DNA of 64,000 nt from Mantis religiosa (GCA_030765055.1 CM060950.1:276272975-276336974), one strand, 5' to 3'. Positions 21,326-31,373 are shown, numbered from the stretch's first letter. Notes: generated from the letters alone by a model not told the origin. Translations and numbers: made by a program.

Positions 21326-21720
21326 TGATTCTTGGATATGAAATTCTTCTATTTGGGAAACTAATCCCAGGTATTACGTTTTGTTGGTGCTGCAGTTGGC
21401 TTTGCCATAAGCAAGAAGTATACCTACTCTCTACTTGTAAAGACAGCCATGGTTCTAAATACATTAGATGCATCTGAAGCACGTACAGAACCTGCTTGTT
21501 GTGCCAAGTATCACAGCAGTTAGGTTTACTGTTTACATTTCTGACCTTCTGTTCTAAACGCATGTCACTGTTGCAGGGTTGCCAAGTTTAAGCCCACAGC
21601 TTTATTGCAATAGGCACACAGGAATCCAGTCCTTTCATATCATTTTGTGGCTAAACGAATCATTTTAGCAAATTATGGCAAAGTCACAAATAATTCATCT
21701 TTTCTAGCTCTACCTCATTA

Positions 21721-22004
21721 TCCTAATTGCAAAAGTAAATTATAAAGGTATGATGAGATATTCCTAATCAAAACTTTGATCAGTTTTATTTTTTATTTAT
21801 GCAGCCATGCACATTAGAGAAAAATGGTACAGGAACTTAGATTAGATTGATTTATGTTCAGTAGGTTCACTTGTAGCCAGAAAAGGCTGTGAACATTGAA
21901 TATGTCCAGAGGTATAAAGTTTAATAGCATATATATGTACAAAAGTTAACATAAGATACATAGTATACAGGCAATATGAACATTATGGAAAACAAAGCAG
22001 TGAT
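21721..22004. other. Intron between hAT and PLE
   Basis: AT-rich, no motif. The last bases (21994-22004, AAAGCAGTGAT) are the target duplication of the following PLE. Confidence 0.5.
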
Positions 22005-22065
22005 ACTAAAATTAGGCAAGTAAGTCAACCTTGTATATACTTTTCTCCACTTACAAGTTTTTTAT

Positions 22066-22105
22066 GAAGACTAGTTTCTGGGGACTTCTCCCCTATCGTC
22101 AGCTC
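22066..22105 (-). ncRNA. Hammerhead ribozyme motif, PLE family C left arm
   Basis: Minus strand: GAG, core CTGACGA (N7 is free in hammerheads), stem II GGGG/CCCC, GAAA, palindrome ACTAGT, cleavage-site C, TTC closing stem I with GAG. All core positions kept. Confidence 0.75.
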
Positions 22106-22640
22106 TGTGGTAGACTGATGATGCATCCGGTGTCTGCATCTGGCTTGGTGTTGTGCTGCCATCTAAAGTCCTGGTAAGTTTGATGACGTCATCTACCGCG
22201 GGAATTTCAAAATTCATCAAGAGGTCCTGTTTTTTCGTAATAAATATGTTTTCCCAAATCTGTAGTTCCAGAGGTTTCTTTGCCTGTTTGATCAGTTCTA
22301 TTTCTTGTTTTATGTTGTGATTCTCAGACCAAAAGTGATGTGATACGGCCGACTTGTCCATTTGTTTGAATTTAATATTTCTGAAGTGTTCTTTCATTCT
22401 TGTTCCTAGATTCCTTTTGGTCTTACCAATGTATATCTTGTCACAATCCTGGCAACTCATTTGGTAAATGCCTGATAATTGGGTTTTCGGTGTGCTATTT
22501 TTTAGAGGGTGGTTTAGTAAGTTGCGGATGTTGTGTTTGTTTTGAGGGGCTAATTTTATGTTGAAGCTCTTAAATATCTTTTCAAATTTTTTGAAGTATT
22601 TTGGATGAAATGTAAATTTTCCATATCTGGTACATTTCAT
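22071..22640 (-). CDS. PLE family C GIY-YIG endonuclease, minus arm
   Basis: Reads KFTFHPKYFKKFEKIFKSFN, then LSGIYQMSCQDCDKIYIGKT (the GIY-YIG core), RMKEHFRNIKFKQMDKSA, SHHFWSENHNI and LQIWENIFITKKQDLLMN, ending HRADDRGEVPRN at 22071. Residues upstream of about 22640 belong to the opposite arm. RT is absent. The stop codon TAG lies in the palindromic ACTAGT of the hammerhead. No frame breaks. Confidence 0.85.
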   Translation of the reverse strand: MKCTRYGKFTFHPKYFKKFEKIFKSFNIKLAPQNKHNIRNLLNHPLKNSTPKTQLSGIYQMSCQDCDKIYIGKTKRNLGTRMKEHFRNIKFKQMDKSAVSHHFWSENHNIKQEIELIKQAKKPLELQIWENIFITKKQDLLMNFEIPAVDDVIKLTRTLDGSTTPSQMQTPDASSVYHRADDRGEVPRN

Positions 22641-23174
22641 CCAAAATACTTCAAAAAATTTGAAAAGATATTTAAGAGCTTCAACATAAAATAAGCCCCT
22701 CAAAACAAACACAACATCCGCAACTTACTAAACCACCCTCTAAAAAATAGCACACCGAAAACCCAATTATCAGGCATTTACCAAATGAGTTGCCAGGATT
22801 GTGACAAGATATACATTGGTAAGACCAAAAGGAATCTAGGAACAAGAATGAAAGAACACTTCAGAAATATTAAATTCAAACAAATGGACAAGTCGGCCGT
22901 ATCACATCACTTTTGGTCTGAGAATCACAACATAAAACAAGAAATAGAACTGATCAAACAGGCAAAGAAACCTCTGGAACTACAGATTTGGGAAAACATA
23001 TTTATTACGAAAAAACAGGACCTCTTGATGAATTTTGAAATTCCCGCGGTAGATGACGTCATCAAACTTACCAGGACTTTAGATGGCAGCACAACACCAA
23101 GCCAGATGCAGACACCGGATGCATCATCAGTTTACCACAGAGCTGACGATAGGGGAGAAGTCCCCAGAAACTAG
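22629..23174 (+). CDS. PLE family C GIY-YIG endonuclease, plus arm
   Basis: Mirror of the minus arm with the same GIY-YIG core at 22770-22830 and stop at 23172-23174. Near 22691-22700 the plus arm reads ATAAGCCCC where the minus arm has ATTAGCCCC, introducing a TAA, so the clean frame begins after it. The two arms otherwise agree closely, consistent with one insertion event. Confidence 0.82.
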
Positions 23175-23179
23175 TCTTC
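23140..23179 (+). ncRNA. Hammerhead ribozyme motif, PLE family C right arm
   Basis: Plus-strand mirror: GAG, CTGACGA at 23143-23149, stem II with GGGG/CCCC, GAAA, ACTAGT, C, TTC. It overlaps the last codons and the stop of the endonuclease. Confidence 0.75.
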
Positions 23180-23299
23180 ATAAAAAACTTGTAAGTGGAG
23201 AAAAGTATATACAAGGTTGACTCACTTGCCTAATTTTAGTAACAATGGCTCTCCACTTTCTGAAATACTTCTTTTTATTCTATATAAAGCAGTGATAAT

Positions 23300-24930
23300 T
23301 AATTATATATGATACAAAATGAAACACTTTTTAAACCAGCTTTCACTTGACTTATGCCAGTACGTCTCAACCTTTTTGCAATGGATACCATTCTTGTTAT
23401 TTATTAAATACATATACATTAAAAATAAACTTCCAACTTGCATCAAATATTTATTAGTAATGATTTGTCATTGGAATAGTTAGATACTACATATAGAGCT
23501 ACAGAAGCATTATCAGGATAATTTGTCATTCAGATAATCTTGTACAGAATAAAAAGATTTTGAGCAAAGGTACTCTCTAACAGCTTTTTTAAAAGCACCG
23601 AAATTATCAACTTTTTCTTTAAGAACATTAGGAAGTGCGCCAAATATTTTGATAGTTTCATAATGCACACCTTTCTGGAAGCAAGAAAGTTTAGCACTGG
23701 GATAATGGATATTATACTTTTGTCTAGTGTTTATTTTGTGAATTACATTATTTGTTGCAAATAAGGCACGATTGCATACAAAGAATTTTAGGATTGAGAA
23801 TATATACATGCAAGGAAGCGTTAATATCTTCAATCTTGTAAAAATATGTTTACAGGAGCATCTGTTGTGGGTGTTAGTAATGATTCTTATAACCCTCTTT
23901 TGCATAAGAAATATTATTTTACTTTCTACTGAGTTGCCCCAAAATAATGTTCCATATTCCATAATAGAGTTAAAGTACGCATAATATACTAATTTAAGTG
24001 TGTCAATAGATCTCACATTAACTAGCTCTTGGATAGCATAACAGGCAGAGCTGAGTTTAGGTAAGATATAATTTACGTGAGCTTTCCAATCTAAACATCT
24101 GTCCACTTGAAGGCCCAGAAATTTTATGCTATCAATTTCTCCTAATATATCATTAATCCCGATTTCTATTTCAGTATGTGATGTACGATAGGGTATAAAT
24201 TTGACCACTTTTGTTTTGTCTAGATTCACAGATAATTTGTTCACTTTAAACCAGCATGACATACAGTTCAAGACATAATTCATTTTAATTATACACTCGT
24301 TTAAATTTGTACTGGTCACCAGGACACTAGTGTCATCAGCGAAAAGAACTGTACTTGCAATGTCCTTTATATAAAGTGAGAGGTCATTTGTATAGATGAG
24401 AAATAATAAAGGTCCTAACTTTCCAGTTCGAAGTTTGTTTTTCATAACCAATATCACGGACAGCGACTTCAACACTCTGTTTTCTTTCATTTAGATATGA
24501 TACAAACCATCTTAAATGAGTATTTCATTCAGTCAGGGAAAATACCAGTCTTTAGAGACTCATTACATAAATAACTAAAGGGAATGCTAATTTGTGAGGA
24601 GCAAGATTTTAGGATTTTTGTAGCTATTTCATCATAACCGGAAGAATTCTTCATTTTTAAACAGTCAATAATTTTATTTATTTCGTAAGGTGTAGTTAAA
24701 CTGACTTTAAATATAGGTACAGAGTTTCTGAAACTTGATCTTAGAAATTCTAGTGCTGCATCTTTACTTCCATAATTAATATTTAATTTTTTTGTTACAT
24801 CCAAAAGAATTTGTTAAACAATTCTGCAACTTCAAGAGGTTTGGCAATTTCATGATTGTCAACATTGAGTGTTATTGGGCAATTTTCTGATAGGTGTTTA
24901 CATGTCACATTTTCTTATGTATACAATACT
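23300..24930 (-). pseudogene. Non-LTR retrotransposon RT fragment (CR1/jockey-like) with internal deletion
   Basis: 24529-24930 reads PITLNVDNHEIAKPLEVAEL and then IIDCLKMKNSSGYDEIATKI up to SLKTGIFPD. 23513-24490 reads LGPLLFLIYTNDLSLYI, VLFADDTSVLV (catalytic Asp pair), KFLGLQVDRCLDWKAHVNYI and NSIMEYGTLFWGNS, ending in YLCSKSFYSVQDYLNDKLS. Between them about 300 bases of RT fingers and palm are missing at about 24530, and the frame changes near 24430. The C-terminal block LSCFQKGVHYETIKIFGALP is shared with the LINE at 33000-40320, so the two belong to related families. 5'-truncated and inactive. Confidence 0.82.
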
Positions 24931-25045
24931 GCTCAAATTGTCTGGGAAAGTGAGACAAACAAAATATATGATTTAAGCATTCTTTTAAGTATATAAAAAA
25001 GAACATGTATTTTGTGTACAGATCTGGGCTCTAATATTAAACCAT

Positions 25046-25165
<120 letters not shown>

Positions 25166-25527
25166 TTTCTATTTACACTGGTATAGTAAAGAAATGGACA
25201 TAAATAAAAACAGGATTTTATTCATTACATTATGAACTCCAGAGCTACAATTTTGTGTATATTTTGAAACATCATTTCTATCTTCACTTCTTTATGATAC
25301 ATATCGTCTAAACAGAGTTAAAAACATTATTTTGGTGTCACAGCCAGGATTGGGATTTTGGAGGGTTTGGACATTTGATACTGCAGAGAACAAGTTGGGA
25401 TATATTTATCTGTCCTAAGGGATGAAAGAAGTCGCAAACTGCTGCATGTATGAAATCAAATTTTATACTTGTGCGTATGTTTGAAAATCAATACAAAATA
25501 AACAAATGTTCATATAAATCCTTTCAT

Positions 25528-25738
25528 GGAAGTGTTGAAAACAGTGTTGTTGTATAAATTAAATTAATTGGGAGTCGATTAATAACACAAAACAACACTC
25601 ACTTTTAAATTTTCCCGGAACCGGTTTCTGAGGCCTTCCCTCTATCTTCAGCCGGACATCGACTTGTTCTCATTGGTGTAGCTGGCAATATTTTGTCATC
25701 GGTCTCCTCTGGTGGTGGTTCGAGGCGGTTCATATGCT
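25528..25738 (-). mobile_element. Penelope-like element family A, short 3' fragment
   Basis: Carries the family A tail (GTTGAAAACAGTGTTGTT, GGGAGTCGATTAATAACAC), the hammerhead and about 30 C-terminal codons, then stops at GGTTCATATG. It is more diverged from the copies at 1670 and 4153 than those are from each other. No endonuclease core remains. Confidence 0.82.
25615..25655 (-). ncRNA. Hammerhead ribozyme motif, diverged family A copy
   Basis: Minus strand: CCGG, CTGAAGA (N7 = A, permitted), stem II GAGG/CCTC, GAAA, palindrome ACCGGT, T, CCGG. Stem III differs from the ACATGT of the other family A copies but remains self-complementary, a compensatory change. Confidence 0.75.
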
Positions 25739-27112
25739 GAGCCTCCTAAAAGTATAATATTGCTAAGTGAGCTAATAAATACATAGAGTTAATGATAGAG
25801 TATATATTTAACGTATCGGAGTTTGAAGATTTCTTAAATATTTTAAATTTGAGATCAGTACAAAATTTGGATAGTCTGCTCAGTATTTCCAAAAAAGTTA
25901 GCATTTTTAGATGAAATACTGCTCTTAAAGATTTCAGATCTTATGTACAGGTTATCTTTTAAAAGTAAGACTTTTAGGCAGTGTCTTTTATTTTCCCAAA
26001 TTGAAATTTTAGGTTTCATGTGCTTTTCAAAATGTTGTGGAAATGGTTGAAATTATGGCTAAGTTATATGGAGAGTATAAGAAATAAAGAATTTTAGAGT
26101 TATTTTCCAAAATGTTCATAATAAAATGTTAAAGTGCTGTTACATTATTTTTGCCATAAAGGAAAATAAATGTGCCAAAAATGTTAAACTATATATGCAT
26201 TCATTTATCAGCTTGTTAAAAACATGCTACAACTTGGTAACCAACTATTTATAATAGTCAGCCATTGTCAGAAAACATTTAACATTTCCTTCTTAACTAT
26301 AAAAAAATATGAATAATTACCATAATTACCAGCATTTCTGAGGTTGGCAGACCTGATGATAGTAGTCCCCTGTTTGAATACTCTATAGCTGTGTGTTTCC
26401 AAATGTTATGGCTGACGACTACCCACAGCACTGACACATAAGATAAGGGTGGGGTGGATTCTTAGTAATTGAAATTTTCATGTCATCACAGTATTCCTTC
26501 TGTAGCACAAATCAGTTTGAACAAGATTTGCATATTATTAGAAGACAATAGGAATCTGTAACTGCCATACTTCAATGCAGTGCAGTGCATTGTTACTGTA
26601 GGTAGTGTAGAGTGCCTTGGTACATTTATACTTTTCTTTTTCTGTGGAGCTCTGATTAAACACCCTTTCTCTCTTGTTGCACCACTACTTATGTGCACAA
26701 TGCATCTTTAAATTTCACATTAGGTCACTATTTGGTGCACATTAACTGCTGAAATGTGAAGTAATAATGGATAACTGAGGTGACTTCATACCAGATGATG
26801 TGGAATGGAAGCATTGTGAGGTTTCTGAAGGTGCTATTTGAGTAGTAGTGACAGTTAGTGAAAAATCATGCAGAAGGGGCTGTAGGTTCTCTGTATTCTA
26901 AGTAGCAGAGTTTGCAGTAGTTGAGCAGTTAGTCATGACTATTTCCTGCCATTGTACCAAGAGAGAAAAGGGATTCATAGTGAATGATGTTGTCTACTAG
27001 CTTCATTTGACATTGATATCATAGTGTACAACCTAAAGTTAATGAACTAGTTCTCATTTGATCACACAAAAGCAATAATGTTTTTAGAAAGGAATGAGTA
27101 AATGTAGTTTGA
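25739..27112. other. Intron before Patronin exon 3, nothing recognised
   Basis: AT-rich, no open frame with a recognisable motif and no clear repeat. A 70-codon minus-strand frame at 26486-26698 has no support. Confidence 0.5.
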
Positions 27113-27228
27113 AACTTGAATTCTGCAGGGTAAATTGCTACCAGACAAAGCAGAGCTTGCAGCAGCCAAAAACTTGAATTCTGCAGGGTAAATTGCTACC
27201 AGACAAAGCAGAGCTTGCAGCAGCCAAA
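27113..27228 (+). repeat. 58-bp tandem duplication spanning a splice acceptor
   Basis: The unit from AACTTGAATTCTGCAG through the first 14 codons of Patronin exon 3 occurs at 27113-27170 and again at 27171-27228 with no visible difference. Both copies include a CAG acceptor (27126-27128 and 27184-27186). Confidence 0.95.
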
Positions 27229-27379
27229 CCTGCACCAAAGATGAGAAACAAGACATCTGCAGGCTCCAGGCCAAGGCCGAAGACAATCCATGTGGACAGT
27301 GGAGGAGGAGTCGACATACAGCAAGAGGGAATACTGAGTCCTAGCCGAAGCAAAAAGGGCTCCACTTCTAACCTCACTG
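27187..27379 (+). CDS. Patronin: Patronin/CAMSAP exon with duplicated acceptor (visible exon 3 of 6)
   Basis: The exon begins GKLLPDKAELAAAKPAPK, contains the basic linker SRPRPKTIHVDSGGGVDI and ends SRSKKGSTSNLT plus one base, so it ends in phase 1. The donor is G|GTATTT. These segments match the linker between the last coiled coil and the CKK domain of insect Patronin. Its first 42 bases and its acceptor are copied in tandem 58 bp upstream (27113-27170). Splicing to the upstream acceptor at 27129 would keep 58 extra bases, shift the frame and reach an in-frame TAA after about 20 codons. Only the downstream acceptor at 27187 gives an open exon, so I chose it as the functional start. Confidence 0.92.
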
Positions 27380-28118
27380 GTATTTATCTGTACTTTCAGT
27401 GCTAAAGCTACATGAAAACTTGCAATTCAGTTAATATATCTCTTTAATAGATTTACTGAATTACATAATTTAAATATTAATTTTTTTGGTTGTATATAAT
27501 GAGTTCATTGTTGTACAGCAAGTGCAGAAGCTAGTTCCAGATTTAAATAGATATGAACTCTAGTTGATTTCTCTTCTCACTGAAGAAAGAAATCCCAAAA
27601 AGGACTGCAAAGGCATGTATATGCATATATTCACTTACATATGTTTCCTGACTAATAAGAAATACTAAATCAGATTAGGATCAGTTAAACAGAATGTAGC
27701 AATGCCTAAAATGTATAAAAAAGAAATAAAAACCCTACTTATGGTTTTTGAAATTTGTTTTATATAAGGTAAAGGCCTGGTTTTGAAGATATGTTTCATA
27801 ATCTATCATGAAAATCAAGTTTATGAACAGCAAAGTAAACTTCTTTTACAAGTAATTTCAAAAATTAATTGCAATTTACACTGTAAAGTAATGTAATAAT
27901 TCAAAAAAATTATGCACATTGTGTCGACTAAGATGCTCTGTAATTCATATATCTTGAATTTATTCTTAAGACTTCAACAATTTCTTCATAATGCCTTCAG
28001 GTGGCATTACCACTTCAGCCTTCACCACTCTAATTCAGCTAATTAGCTGAAAATACAAATAAGTGATTTGTGAAACCAGTTATGTATATATATATAATTA
28101 TGACCTTTTTTTTCTACC
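27380..28118. other. Intron after Patronin exon 3, nothing recognised
   Basis: Begins with donor GTATTT; AT-rich; no motif. Confidence 0.55.
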
Positions 28119-28202
28119 TTATTAGATTGCACACTTACCTTAGTGTTGAATTTTTTAGCAGCTATCTGCAATTGCAAGTGCTATTTATTGTAAAATCTAA
28201 AT

Positions 28203-28247
<45 letters not shown>

Positions 28248-28443
28248 AGCTACAGGCAGTAGTGAACCAAATATAAATCACAAATTAAAGTAAATAATAG
28301 TGAATAAAACTTCACTTCTTGGTAAATTTATATATAATATATAATATGGTTCACTGTTAGTAGTTTTTAATTTTATGATAAATAGCATTTGCAGTTGCAG
28401 GTAACTGCTAAAAATTAGGCACTAAGGTAGTGCAATCTAATAA
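28119..28443. mobile_element. MITE-like element with long terminal inverted repeats and internal poly(A)
   Basis: TTATTAGATTGCACACTTAC at 28119 is mirrored by CACTAAGGTAGTGCAATCTA to 28443. The inverted match continues inward for about 75 bases (GCAGCTATCTGCAATTGC and its partner). No coding sequence. A run of 36 A residues lies at 28207-28242 in the loop. The target duplication could be TTA or TA and is not resolved. Confidence 0.75.
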
Positions 28444-28763
28444 ATTAGAAATAAATGTCATAATTAAATATTGCAATACATTTTTTGCACATTTATGTTT
28501 TATGGTGTGCTTAATTTTGCATGACAAAATAATCTTTCATGCTTATGTATTATTTGCAATTATAATTGGGTTAATAATTTAAAATAATGTGATAAAGTCT
28601 ATTTCTCCGCCATTCTTTTGAAATAAATGTGGTGTTAAGTAGCTGTATTAGAAATCTGATTAGGAAGTTGAGCTTAATTCTTCTTTTTAGTTGCAGAGTG
28701 TTGTATGCTTTATTTTTGTATGGTGCCACTGTGTTGTTGAATGCATGTTTTGTTTGCTCCTAG
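28444..28763. other. Intron before Patronin exon 4
   Basis: AT-rich with a TTTGCTCCTAG acceptor at its end. Nothing else seen. Confidence 0.55.
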
Positions 28764-28853
28764 ACACAGTTTTCAGTCCGCCTATGAGACGAGACTTATA
28801 CCGTGGTTCACAGGATAGCTTGGCTGATGATCGCCGATCCTCTTTGTTTAGAG
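28764..28853 (+). CDS. Patronin: Patronin/CAMSAP exon (visible exon 4 of 6)
   Basis: Ninety bases, entering in phase 1 with AC to complete an Asp codon and leaving in phase 1 before GTGAGA. The acceptor is TCCTAG. The peptide contains MRRDLYRGSQDSLADDRRSS, matching the conserved RDYYRGSQDSL block of insect Patronin. The upstream intron is 1.4 kb and carries a MITE; the downstream intron contains the assembly gap. Confidence 0.93.
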
Positions 28854-29281
28854 GTGAGATTTTCTTTTGGTGAAGGAGCTAGTGTGTAAAAAATTGTTTA
28901 TTTCAAAAGCTAACAATTTTTATAGCACAACAGCCAGCCAATTTTGCTTCAGTGATTACATATAAAAAAAAACACTAATATGTATGTCTAGCTTTGTTTC
29001 ATCTGCTCATGTAATTTAATTTTTCTATGTAGACATCAGGTATTACATTAGCTCTCAGAATTTGATATTAAATTATAACACATTTGCTAACAGTCCATTA
29101 AGCTTCGAATAGATCTTACAGACATGGTCATCCCTGGTGGTCAGAATGGAACTTACATGGAGAGTTTGATCAGGACATAATTCCCTTAGTGCTCATATCT
29201 TGGTTAGGTTAGTTATTTCAGATGCAACTTCTAAACTGGCACATTATTCCCTATTATTATCCTTATTTCCACAAGGAGGAA
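28854..29281. other. Intron up to assembly gap
   Basis: Starts with donor GTGAGA. AT-rich, nothing recognised. Confidence 0.55.
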
Positions 29282-30281
29282 NNNNNNNNNNNNNNNNNNN
29301 NNNNNNNNNNNNNNNNNNNNNNNNNNNNNNNNNNNNNNNNNNNNNNNNNNNNNNNNNNNNNNNNNNNNNNNNNNNNNNNNNNNNNNNNNNNNNNNNNNNN
29401 NNNNNNNNNNNNNNNNNNNNNNNNNNNNNNNNNNNNNNNNNNNNNNNNNNNNNNNNNNNNNNNNNNNNNNNNNNNNNNNNNNNNNNNNNNNNNNNNNNNN
29501 NNNNNNNNNNNNNNNNNNNNNNNNNNNNNNNNNNNNNNNNNNNNNNNNNNNNNNNNNNNNNNNNNNNNNNNNNNNNNNNNNNNNNNNNNNNNNNNNNNNN
29601 NNNNNNNNNNNNNNNNNNNNNNNNNNNNNNNNNNNNNNNNNNNNNNNNNNNNNNNNNNNNNNNNNNNNNNNNNNNNNNNNNNNNNNNNNNNNNNNNNNNN
29701 NNNNNNNNNNNNNNNNNNNNNNNNNNNNNNNNNNNNNNNNNNNNNNNNNNNNNNNNNNNNNNNNNNNNNNNNNNNNNNNNNNNNNNNNNNNNNNNNNNNN
29801 NNNNNNNNNNNNNNNNNNNNNNNNNNNNNNNNNNNNNNNNNNNNNNNNNNNNNNNNNNNNNNNNNNNNNNNNNNNNNNNNNNNNNNNNNNNNNNNNNNNN
29901 NNNNNNNNNNNNNNNNNNNNNNNNNNNNNNNNNNNNNNNNNNNNNNNNNNNNNNNNNNNNNNNNNNNNNNNNNNNNNNNNNNNNNNNNNNNNNNNNNNNN
30001 NNNNNNNNNNNNNNNNNNNNNNNNNNNNNNNNNNNNNNNNNNNNNNNNNNNNNNNNNNNNNNNNNNNNNNNNNNNNNNNNNNNNNNNNNNNNNNNNNNNN
30101 NNNNNNNNNNNNNNNNNNNNNNNNNNNNNNNNNNNNNNNNNNNNNNNNNNNNNNNNNNNNNNNNNNNNNNNNNNNNNNNNNNNNNNNNNNNNNNNNNNNN
30201 NNNNNNNNNNNNNNNNNNNNNNNNNNNNNNNNNNNNNNNNNNNNNNNNNNNNNNNNNNNNNNNNNNNNNNNNNNNNNNNNN
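29282..30281. other. Assembly gap, 1000 N
   Basis: Exactly 1000 N, most likely a standard placeholder of unknown true length. It lies in the intron between Patronin exons 4 and 5 of the window. Open frames of X across it are meaningless. Confidence 1.
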
Positions 30282-30908
30282 ATAGACATTAGAGAAATGG
30301 CTTCTTTATGTCCTTTCTGTTAAAAAATAAAATGTACTTTTATGTAATTTGAAATTGCTATTACTGCAATACAAGCTTCAATTATAAACTCAGATAATAC
30401 CGAAATAGAGCTATAGGTAACCACGAACAAAATGCAGTTGAAGGCGTGGCTTACCAAAACTGAAGTCCTCTAGCTTTCCCCCTCTACTGTCAGTTTAGGT
30501 TGCCTCTCCTGTCCTCCATGGCACAAGTTGCACAGCACTGGTCAACGTATGAAGGGGTGGAGTCTGTGTTGCTTGGATGGCGAGGAGGGGAGAAGACTGC
30601 TTCGCATATGCGCACACCGACTGCACTTTGTTTGCGGTCTATCTATAGCTTTTAAATAAGTTCAACACAAGCATTTAAAAATCAAATGCTGTTTAGTACA
30701 AACCACTGTAAAACTTAACTTTCATTTTGCTAATTTGTCAATTAGTACTTGAAGTCATGGAAACAATCTTATTCTTTATTTCATATTTCATTAGCTTAAT
30801 TTGTTAGTAATTGACCACGGCTCTTAAAATGCACCATATATGTAACTACTGAAATACTTAGTTGGGTTATTTGCAACAATGTCACAATGTTTTGTATTTG
30901 TTAATTAG
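30282..30908. other. Intron with a GC-richer patch
   Basis: 30420-30660 is clearly richer in G and C than the surrounding intron (GGGGTGGAGTCTG, GCGAGGAGGGGAGAAG, GCATATGCGCACACCG). It could be a fragment of an unrecognised repeat or a regulatory patch. No open frame or terminal repeat was seen. Confidence 0.4.
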
Positions 30909-30992
30909 ACTCCCCAGATGATGGTCGAGGGGCATCTCCATGTCGTAGTGCTACACAATTGGGGCGGAGGGGATCTTATAAAACATCACGAG
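30909..30992 (+). CDS. Patronin: Patronin/CAMSAP exon (visible exon 5 of 6)
   Basis: Eighty-four bases, phase 1 in and phase 1 out, acceptor AATTAG and donor GTATGT. It encodes SPDDGRGASPCRSATQLG followed by RRGSYKTSR, matching the SPDD and GRRGSYKTSR blocks that follow the SQDSL block in insect Patronin. An alternative exon could hide in the preceding 1000-N gap, but the phases join without one. Confidence 0.93.
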
Positions 30993-31274
30993 GTATGTAA
31001 ATTGTAACTTTGTAGTACAGTAATATAGCTCTAAAAATTTGAATAATCTCAGAGATCGTCATTATTTTAACTTGAAATTGCCTTTAAACGGAACAAATAT
31101 TGTAGAAGATAGTATTGAGTACTTGACTTTGTTATTTGTAATAATTGTTACTGAATTTTTCAGTACAGCACTAAGAGAATAAAGGAAACTTTTTATTGTG
31201 TGTAGAATTATTTACTTGATTGCAAACTTAAGATTTAACTTATAATATGCTTAAAGTAAGTTAAATATTTGCAG

Positions 31275-31373
31275 ACACATCAGAACCTGGTCGTATTAGA
31301 AGTCGACAGAAATATTCCACTTATCAGGGAAACTTTAGGGGAAGGAAATCAAACTCGCTGATGAATCTATGTG
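31275..31373 (+). CDS. Patronin: Patronin/CAMSAP exon (visible exon 6 of 6)
   Basis: Ninety-nine bases, phase 1 in and out, acceptor TTGCAG and donor GTAAGC. It encodes RSRQKYSTYQGNFRGRKSN followed by SLMNLC, matching the NFRGRKSNSLMNLC block just before the CKK linker. I could find no later exon and no CKK-like sequence in the remaining 32.6 kb, so the final intron must extend beyond the window. That intron holds the CR1-like LINE, the Gypsy element, the 3.95 kb (GT)n array and a large PLE. Confidence 0.93.

Larger units (their letters stand above)
16360..21720 (-). mobile_element. Decayed hAT transposon split by a LINE
   Basis: The minus-strand C-terminus (16378-16581) reads TEEELWCFSHAPVTTCDVEW and FFTDRHCGLTLQNLRT, resembling the hAT dimerisation domain (usually APVTSxxVERSFS..Y..L..DRR..). 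At 16736-17200 there are DLCHTTQNISVKWKLKNS, VKKVFVKAPIRVQNFIAL and LTDGAPYMVK with VLYSKLIYLTC, matching the catalytic-region order of this hAT group. Upstream, beyond a 4-kb LINE insertion, FLCAYCNKAVGLNLATLQQ at about 21570-21640 looks like a BED zinc finger N-terminus. Outer ends were not defined. Frames are broken. Calls are from motif resemblance only. Confidence 0.6.
22005..23285. mobile_element. Penelope-like element family C, near-perfect palindrome
   Basis: A minus arm (22005 to about 22628) and a plus arm (about 22629-23240) are nearly identical inverted copies of the 3' end: the GIY-YIG domain, C-terminus, hammerhead and tail. A one-sided extension follows at 23240-23285 (AACAATGGCTCTCCACTTTC), which the copy at 61392 has on the opposite side. 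AAAGCAGTGAT flanks both ends (21994-22004 and 23286-23296). The arms meet within about 10 bases, so the transcript would fold into a hairpin more than 600 bp long. Confidence 0.9.

Noticed and set aside
22071..23174. GIY-YIG frames as homing endonucleases or host repair enzymes
   Set aside because: The PLE-type Cys pair, linked RT in sister copies, target duplications and hammerhead tails identify them as Penelope-like.
27129..27186. Upstream copy of the Patronin acceptor as the real exon start
   Set aside because: It leads to a frameshift and TAA; the downstream copy keeps the phase and the conserved protein.
29200..30292. Three open frames of about 350 residues across the N gap
   Set aside because: They consist of unknown residues only; the gap is 1000 placeholder Ns.
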